NCBI RefSeq assembly: GCF_027568475.1
Contig: NZ_JANKZG010000014.1
Coordinates: 1 to 41,339 of the forward strand
DNA from: Acinetobacter sp. HY1485
Lineage (GTDB): Bacteria > Pseudomonadota > Gammaproteobacteria > Pseudomonadales > Moraxellaceae
Direction: 5' to 3'
Length of the DNA: 41,339 nt
The notes under the pieces were generated by a model. It was given only the letters and a program-made list of their open reading frames with translations. It made no database searches and was not told where the DNA came from. Below, piece after piece: positions 36,488-41,339 of this stretch. The position numbers were made by a program, and so were the translations under genes. Numbering within the stretch: position 1 is the first letter of the stretch; the number at the start of each line of letters is the position of its first letter.

Positions 36488-36896
36488 ATCTAATCTCCAT
36501 TTTTATAGTGATTATAATTCAAATACGATTAGGCTTGGTTAAGTGCTAAATTTTTTAATTATTGAATATTGAGTCATATCCAAATATTACATATTTGTGC
36601 AATCAGTATTTTTTACAAAACAAAAAGTAAGTCTGCCAATATAGCTTTAGAGTGTTTGTATTTTCTAAGTATTATTCAGGTTTATTGGTTCTTAACGTTT
36701 CATAACATAAGGTTAAGAAAGATAACATTTAAATTTATTTTGTAAATCATACACTTAAAATGGTGGGGTTATTTTTTTAACCATATGTATGTTTTGTCCT
36801 ACAGACGTTAAGTGCAAATTTAGTTATCTTAGCTTTACCCAAACAAGAAACAAAAAATGATAAAAATAGATAATTAAAAAAAGAACGAGGGTACAG
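36488..36896. other. Gene-free AT-rich spacer
   Basis: About 400 bp of AT-rich sequence upstream of the Nudix gene. No coding frame, tRNA or known RNA is recognised. The CTTAAC...GTTAAG repeat near 36690-36720 is short and probably chance. Confidence 0.5.
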
Positions 36897-36935
36897 AAAA
36901 ACCTCTTTGTGATGACATGCCACAAAGAGGTTTTT
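36897..36935 (-). terminator. Terminator after the FUSC-like gene
   Basis: A long perfect stem, AAAACCTCTTTGTG with CACAAAGAGGTTTT, surrounds a nine-base loop and directly follows the stop codon of the gene ending at 36937. Poly-A/poly-T arms make it bidirectional. Confidence 0.8.
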
Positions 36936-36936
36936 C

Positions 36937-37452
36937 TTATTGTATATTTTTCTTTTTGAGTAAAAAGCGAATTGAATTATCGACACAGTATGCAATTAAG
37001 CAACCTGTTGCACAGTAAAAAACTCTAAAAAGCGCGCCTTCAATGGTGTGATGTGAAACATCATAAACCGTTACAATTAAAAAGCCTGCTAAAGCAATAC
37101 CACAATATTCGGCATGTTTTAAAAGTACACATAAAGTAGTGGTAACTAAAATACCAATCACTAAAAATAAATATTCAATATTGATATACATAGGGTAGTG
37201 AAAAGAAATTTTATACAAAATCAACCATGTCAAAACCCCTAAAACAGAACCAATTAAGTTACCGATAATTTGATTAAAATTTACTTTGTTTTTTAAATCT
37301 GATTGAATTGAAGAAAAAGCAGTTAAAGAACCCCAAAGAAAAAAATTAGAAATTTGATCTTTATTAAAAAAGATAGAAATACAGGTAATAATTAAGCCAC
37401 AACATAAAATTTTGCTGATATAAATTATTTTTTCGAAACGAGCTAATTGCAT
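36937..37452 (-). CDS. FUSC/aromatic-acid-exporter-like membrane protein
   Basis: A 171-residue inner-membrane protein with about five or six hydrophobic segments. The pattern ITCISIFF, FLWGSLTAFSSIQSD, IIGNLIGSVLGVLTWLILY and FRVFYCATGCLIAYCVD resembles the membrane half of FUSC/ArAE-type exporters, without the large soluble domain. The function is uncertain. It lies downstream of nothing obvious and has its own terminator. Confidence 0.7.
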   Translation of the reverse strand: MQLARFEKIIYISKILCCGLIITCISIFFNKDQISNFFLWGSLTAFSSIQSDLKNKVNFNQIIGNLIGSVLGVLTWLILYKISFHYPMYINIEYLFLVIGILVTTTLCVLLKHAEYCGIALAGFLIVTVYDVSHHTIEGALFRVFYCATGCLIAYCVDNSIRFLLKKKNIQ

Positions 37453-37489
37453 CTTTTTACAGGTGATAAATTTTGTAGATCAGTCTAAT

Positions 37490-37520
37490 AAAAAAACCGC
37501 ACATAAAGTGCGGTTTTTTT
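37490..37520 (-). terminator. dnaK terminator
   Basis: CCGCAC (37497-37502) pairs with GTGCGG (37508-37513), flanked by A- and T-runs, 10-15 bp beyond the dnaK stop codon. It can act in both directions. Confidence 0.85.
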
Positions 37521-37532
37521 GAAGCCGATAAA

Positions 37533-39476
37533 TTATTTTTTATCGTCTTTTACTTCTGTAAACTCAGCATCTACAACGCCATCATCTTTCTTTTGTTGAC
37601 CTGCATTACCTTGTTGGTTGAATGCATTTGGATCAAAACTTTCAGGACCAGGTGCACCTTGTGCTTGTTCGTAAGCACGTTGTGTAATTGGCATTAAAAT
37701 GTTTTGTAATGCTTCAGTTTTTTCTTTGATTACATCAGCATCGTTTTCTTTAGTTGATGCTTCAAGCTCAGAAACAGCAGCTTCTACCGCAGTTTTTTCG
37801 TCAGCTGTTACTTGCTCGCCTAAGTCTTTTACTGCTTTGTTAGCACTAGATACTAATGCATCTGCTTCGTTACGTGCTTTAGCAAGCTCTTCAAACTTAC
37901 GGTCTTCTTCTGCATTTGCTTCAGCATCTTGAATCATAGATTCAATTTCAGCATCAGATAAACCAGAGTTTGCTTTAATTTGGATCGACTGCTCTTTACC
38001 AGTGCTCTTATCCTTTGCAGATACTTTTAAGATACCATCAGCATTGATATCAAAAGACACTTCAATTTGCGGTGTTCCACGTGGAGCAGGCGGAATATCA
38101 CCTAATTGGAAGTTACCCAACAATTTGTTTTGTTGAGCCATCTTACGCTCACCTTGGTAAACAGAAATATCTACCGCAGGTTGGTTATCAGCTGCTGTTG
38201 AGAATACTTGAGATTTCTTCGCAGGAATCGTCGTGTTTTTCTCAATAATTGCAGTTAACACACCACCCATTGTTTCAATACCAAGTGTTAAAGGTGTTAC
38301 ATCTAAAAGCAATACGTCTTTTTTATCGCCTGCTAATACTGCACCTTGAATTGCAGCACCTACAGCAACTGCTTCATCAGGGTTCACGTCTTTACGTGGC
38401 TCTTTGCCAAAGAATTCTTGTACTTTTTGCTGTACAAGTGGCATACGAGTCTGACCGCCCACCAAAATTACATCAGAAATTTCGCTGTTAGATAAACCAG
38501 CATCTTTTAATGCAATACGGCAAGGCTCTAACGTACGTTGTACTAAATCACCAACTAAGCTTTCTAATTTAGAACGTGTTACGTTAATCACTAAGTGCTT
38601 AGGACCAGACGCATCAGCAGTGATGTACGGTAAGTTAATTTCTGTTGAAGTAGAAGAAGAAAGCTCAATTTTTGCTTTTTCAGCAGCTTCTTTTAAACGT
38701 TGTAACGCTAAAGGATCATTTTTAAGGTTAACATTTTGATCTTTTTTGAACTCTTCTACTAAGTAGTCAATTAAAGCCGTATCAAAATCTTCACCACCTA
38801 AGAATGTATCACCATTTGTAGACAATACTTCAATTTGTTGGTCGCCATCTAAGTCAGCAATTTCAATGATTGATACGTCAAACGTACCACCACCTAAATC
38901 GTAAACAGCAATTTTACGATCGCCTTCTTTTTTGTCCATACCAAACGCAAGTGCCGCAGCAGTTGGTTCGTTAATGATACGTTTAACATCAAGACCTGCA
39001 ATTTTACCTGCATCTTTTGTTGCTTGACGCTGTGCATCGTTGAAGTAAGCAGGAACTGTAATAACAGCTTCTGTTACTGCCTCACCTAAATAGTCTTCCG
39101 CAGTTTTTTTCATTTTTTTCAAAATTTCTGCAGACACTTGTTGAGGTGCCAATTTTTTATCGTTTACATCAACCCAAGCATCGCCATTGTCTGCTTTGAT
39201 GATTTTGTATGGTACAAGACCAATATCTTTTTGTACTGCTGAATCTTCGTAACGACGACCAATTAAACGCTTAATTGCGAATAATGTGTTTTTAGGGTTG
39301 GTTACCGCTTGGCGTTTTGCACTTTGACCTACTAACGTTTCGCCATCTTTATACGCAATAATAGATGGTGTTGTACGTGTGCCTTCTGCGTTTTCAATTA
39401 CTTTTACTTTATCGCCTTCAAGTACTGCAACACATGAGTTGGTTGTACCTAAATCAATACCAATGATCTTAGCCAT
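37533..39476 (-). CDS. dnaK: Chaperone DnaK (Hsp70)
   Basis: ATP-driven chaperone working with DnaJ and GrpE. The N-terminal phosphate loop is [16 protein letters not shown], then [33 protein letters not shown] and [13 protein letters not shown]. The substrate-binding domain follows [16 protein letters not shown], and the tail ends [10 protein letters not shown]. An in-frame GTG/ATG region upstream (to 39491) is not needed: the ATG at 39476 follows GAGG and gives 647 residues. A ParB-site match overlaps the codons for APRGT. grpE lies 108 bp upstream. Confidence 0.98.
   Translation of the reverse strand: MAKIIGIDLGTTNSCVAVLEGDKVKVIENAEGTRTTPSIIAYKDGETLVGQSAKRQAVTNPKNTLFAIKRLIGRRYEDSAVQKDIGLVPYKIIKADNGDAWVDVNDKKLAPQQVSAEILKKMKKTAEDYLGEAVTEAVITVPAYFNDAQRQATKDAGKIAGLDVKRIINEPTAAALAFGMDKKEGDRKIAVYDLGGGTFDVSIIEIADLDGDQQIEVLSTNGDTFLGGEDFDTALIDYLVEEFKKDQNVNLKNDPLALQRLKEAAEKAKIELSSSTSTEINLPYITADASGPKHLVINVTRSKLESLVGDLVQRTLEPCRIALKDAGLSNSEISDVILVGGQTRMPLVQQKVQEFFGKEPRKDVNPDEAVAVGAAIQGAVLAGDKKDVLLLDVTPLTLGIETMGGVLTAIIEKNTTIPAKKSQVFSTAADNQPAVDISVYQGERKMAQQNKLLGNFQLGDIPPAPRGTPQIEVSFDINADGILKVSAKDKSTGKEQSIQIKANSGLSDAEIESMIQDAEANAEEDRKFEELAKARNEADALVSSANKAVKDLGEQVTADEKTAVEAAVSELEASTKENDADVIKEKTEALQNILMPITQRAYEQAQGAPGPESFDPNAFNQQGNAGQQKKDDGVVDAEFTEVKDDKK
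38073..38088. other. parS: Candidate parS site in dnaK
   Basis: TGTTCCACGTGGAGCA matches the ParB consensus at 15 of 16 positions. It encodes the conserved APRGT segment of DnaK, so protein constraint could produce part of the match by chance. It is about 23 kb from oriC. Confidence 0.5.
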
Positions 39477-39520
39477 TAATACATTCCTCAAATTTTTTTA
39501 AATGTTTTTGCTATGCATCT

Positions 39521-39549
39521 GATATAAGAGTTAATTTATTTTTTTCAAG
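39521..39549 (-). promoter_or_regulatory. dnaK promoter
   Basis: The minus strand has ACTTGAAA and, 16 bp later, TATATC. TTGAAA-16-TATATC fits sigma-70, while CTTGAA with CTTATAT is a partial sigma-32 site. dnaK may thus have its own promoter besides the one before grpE. Confidence 0.5.
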
Positions 39550-39584
39550 TAAAAAATTTTAAAAAAATAAAAAAACACCCAAAA

Positions 39585-40124
39585 TTATTGACCTACGGTT
39601 ACCATTGCAGGGCGAAGTAGGCGACCTGAAAGCGTATAACCTTTTTGTAATACGTTACCAATTTCGCCCGCTTTGGCTTCAGGATCAATTCCAACAGCCT
39701 GATGCAAATCTGCATTAAAACCATTTTCCGTATCAACAGCCACAACCGCATGTTTTTCTAAAGTGGTTAAAAGTGACTTTAATGTCAGCTCAACACCTTC
39801 GCGTAATGGTGTTTGTTCTTCGCCTGCTGCTGTAATTGCACGCTCTAAATTATCAACAGAATCAAGTAAACCTTTAGCAAATTTTTCTAAGGCAAACTTT
39901 TTAGCATTATCCGCTTCGCGTTCTAAACGCTCTTTTACTTTTTCTGCATCGTAAACTGCATTGGCAGCACGCGCTTTTTCTAACTTTAAACTTTCAGTTA
40001 ACTTGGTGATTTGTTCTTGCAAATCTTCAATGCTAACTTCTACTTGCTCAACCACTTCGTCAGTTTGTTGCTGTTCTACGTCTGCTTGGTTTTCTTGAGC
40101 GGTGTCTTTTTGCTCATTAGCCAT
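39585..40124 (-). CDS. grpE: Nucleotide exchange factor GrpE
   Basis: Exchange factor that releases ADP from DnaK. An acidic, Gln-rich N-terminus (to about 35) leads into a long coiled coil ([20 protein letters not shown] ...), then the typical [29 protein letters not shown] and [16 protein letters not shown] of the C-terminal domain. The frame opens at 40157, but the ATG at 40124 has GGAG seven bases before it (179 residues). It is upstream of dnaK in the same direction. Confidence 0.96.
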   Translation of the reverse strand: MANEQKDTAQENQADVEQQQTDEVVEQVEVSIEDLQEQITKLTESLKLEKARAANAVYDAEKVKERLEREADNAKKFALEKFAKGLLDSVDNLERAITAAGEEQTPLREGVELTLKSLLTTLEKHAVVAVDTENGFNADLHQAVGIDPEAKAGEIGNVLQKGYTLSGRLLRPAMVTVGQ

Positions 40125-40238
40125 TGATGATCTCCGTTTAAAAAGTTTTTCAAACATGTACAGTCCTTAATTGGCGATCAGCTGATAACTGCATGAATCC
40201 TGAACTGCCATGAAAATACAAATCTATTAAATTAAAAA

Positions 40239-40264
40239 ATCGGGGCGAATCAAGGAAATTCAAG
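40239..40264 (-). promoter_or_regulatory. Heat-shock (sigma-32) promoter of grpE-dnaK
   Basis: The minus strand reads CTTGAA (40259-40264), a 13-bp spacer and CCCCGAT (40239-40245), an almost exact match to the RpoH consensus CTTGAA-N13/14-CCCCATNT. It lies about 115 bp upstream of the grpE start. Confidence 0.85.
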
Positions 40265-40443
40265 CGCAAAAATTGAAATTTTCTACATCACTATTCATAA
40301 ACAAAGCATGATTTATAAATTTAGAAAAATATATAATGACGTTTTAATAACAACAAAAATACGGATTTTTGACTCAAATATATTACTATTTATAGATAGA
40401 TTAAGGCTTCACGTGAAATAACTTTTAAATGTCAGGTATAAAG

Positions 40444-41010
40444 ATGAAAAAACAAATTGGTTTATTAATCGCAACAGCAGCGATAAGTATCACATCATTC
40501 GCTAATACATTTGTAAACATGCAAACATCACAAGGCAATATAGAAATAGAACTTTATGATCAGCAAGCCCCAATCACGACACAAAATTTTTTGAACTATG
40601 TAAAAAGTGGTTTTTACCAAGGAACTACATTTCATCGAGTTATCCCTAACTTTATGATTCAGGGTGGTGGCTTTGATAAAAATCTTCAAGAAAAGAAAAC
40701 AGCTGCACCTATTAAAAATGAAGCATCTAATGGAGTTAAGAATACACGTGGCACAATTGCAATGGCTCGTACCAACGATCCAAACTCAGCAACAAGTCAA
40801 TTCTTTATTAACACTGTAGATAACCAACCACTCAACCAAAGCACATACGATGCAGGCTACACCGTATTTGGTAAGGTGGTTAAAGGTTTAGATATTGTTG
40901 ATAAGATTTCAAATGTAAACACCACTACTAAAGGTATTTACCAAAATGTTCCAACAAACCCAATCCAAATTGAAAGAGTGCAGATAATAGGCAAAAACAC
41001 ATCAAAATAA
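40444..41010 (+). CDS. ppiA: Periplasmic peptidyl-prolyl isomerase (cyclophilin)
   Basis: Cyclophilin-type isomerase that speeds proline isomerisation in exported proteins. The signal peptide is MKKQIGLLIATAAISITSFA. The cyclophilin core contains TTFHRVIPNFMIQGG (active-site Arg), ATSQFFINTVDN and YTVFGKVVKGLDIVDKI. Length is 188 residues, like E. coli PpiA (190). A start at 40429 is possible, but the ATG at 40444 has AGG seven bases upstream and begins the signal peptide. Confidence 0.92.
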   Translation: MKKQIGLLIATAAISITSFANTFVNMQTSQGNIEIELYDQQAPITTQNFLNYVKSGFYQGTTFHRVIPNFMIQGGGFDKNLQEKKTAAPIKNEASNGVKNTRGTIAMARTNDPNSATSQFFINTVDNQPLNQSTYDAGYTVFGKVVKGLDIVDKISNVNTTTKGIYQNVPTNPIQIERVQIIGKNTSK

Positions 41011-41099
41011 ATTATTTATAAAAAACAATAACTTGATTTATTGTTGTGTGATTTATAGTACAAAAAAAAGACGCTTGTAAGGAAAATTTAAAAATAAGC

Positions 41100-41127
41100 T
41101 TGTCAAAGAAAAAAAACGTCCTATAAT
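41100..41127 (+). promoter_or_regulatory. rRNA operon promoter (right edge)
   Basis: TTGTCA (41100-41105), a 16-bp spacer and a perfect TATAAT (41122-41127), followed by GCACCCC, with an A/T-rich UP-like region upstream. The downstream sequence reads as an Acinetobacter 16S rRNA leader. Confidence 0.8.
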
Positions 41128-41339
41128 GCACCCCATACCGACGCGATACAACGAAACGCTGATGTGTTTTGGAGTGTTGTGTTGATGCTTTTCGCTGACG
41201 AAGTGAGAAGAAATCATTAAGAGAATTGAAGAACAACTTGTGTGGATTTTTACTGATTGATCACTGATAAATTAAAATCATTGGTTACAATTAGTAAGAA
41301 TTTACTCGAAAATTTATTTGAGCGAATATTGCTAGTAAT
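41128..41339 (+). ncRNA. rRNA operon leader (partial, runs off the window)
   Basis: About 200 bases after the promoter contain a stem-forming stretch (CTTTTCGCTGACGAAG) and segments such as AACTTGTGTGGATTTTTACTG and TTTACTCGAAAATTTATTTG that I associate with the Acinetobacter 16S leader. The mature 16S start (AGAGTTTGATC) is not reached before the window ends, so no rRNA is annotated. Confidence 0.65.

Noticed and set aside
36777..36995. 72-codon minus-strand frame upstream of the Nudix gene
   Set aside because: It runs through the perfect terminator stem and into the FUSC-like gene in another frame.
40405..40420. TTCACGTGAA palindrome before ppiA as a fifth parS
   Set aside because: Only 13 of 16 match, with errors on both sides; possible but too weak to list.
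41140..41236. Minus-strand 74-codon frame at the right edge
   Set aside because: It lies inside the rRNA leader and promoter.

Overview
The window is AT-rich chromosomal DNA from a gammaproteobacterium of the Moraxellaceae, most likely Acinetobacter. The evidence is the gene order dnaA-dnaN-recF-gyrB next to rpmH-rnpA-yidD-yidC-mnmE, the gene set (tyrS, anmK, erpA, a YheS-type ABC-F, a DedA protein, roadblock genes, mpl, purEK, dnaK-grpE), the codon use and the long AT-rich spacers. Species cannot be fixed from the sequence alone. Almost everything is core genome. I see no insertion sequence, prophage, CRISPR array or tRNA.

Layout. The replication origin lies at about 14.85-15.38 kb, between dnaA and rpmH, with four perfect DnaA boxes and a very AT-rich palindromic stretch. 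To its left, mostly on the minus strand, are dnaA, dnaN, recF and gyrB, then a DedA membrane protein with a structured leader, an ABC-F translation factor, a GrpB-family protein, erpA, a small lipoprotein, anmK and tyrS. At the extreme left edge two stable-RNA-type promoters fire leftward out of the window. To the right of the origin are rpmH, rnpA, yidD, yidC and mnmE. Next comes a leftward small-GTPase/roadblock cluster (19.5-23.0 kb), then dsbC, a GlsB-family gene, purine salvage (hpt, guaD), the manganese exporter gene alx behind a yybP-ykoY riboswitch, mpl, a patch of small accessory genes with two damaged reading frames (29.4-31.8 kb), purEK, a lytic transglycosylase, a Nudix hydrolase, a FUSC-like membrane protein, dnaK-grpE behind heat-shock promoters, and a periplasmic cyclophilin. 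The window ends inside what looks like an rRNA operon leader pointing right, so the origin region appears to be bracketed by outward-firing rRNA operons.

How the parts relate. Replication initiation (dnaA, dnaN, recF, gyrB, oriC) sits among four near-consensus 16-bp ParB sites (parS) in tyrS, recF, the GTPase-dsbC spacer and dnaK, so this is also the likely centromere. rpmH to mnmE supplies ribosome, RNase P, membrane insertion and tRNA modification functions. anmK, mpl and the MltB-type enzyme all act in peptidoglycan turnover or recycling.

The most interesting locus is at 19.5-23.0 kb. It holds a Ras-like GTPase of the MglA/CvnD type, a roadblock protein, an unrecognised 328-residue protein with a possible C-terminal winged helix, and a tandem array of small roadblock paralogues: two intact and a third, decayed copy that I could recognise only by alignment. 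Other points of note are a candidate start-codon-sequestering leader before dedA, a terminator hairpin 24 bp before hpt, a 29-codon ORF overlapping guaD, a gene interrupted by three consecutive TAG codons, and a GNAT gene with apparently compensating frameshifts.
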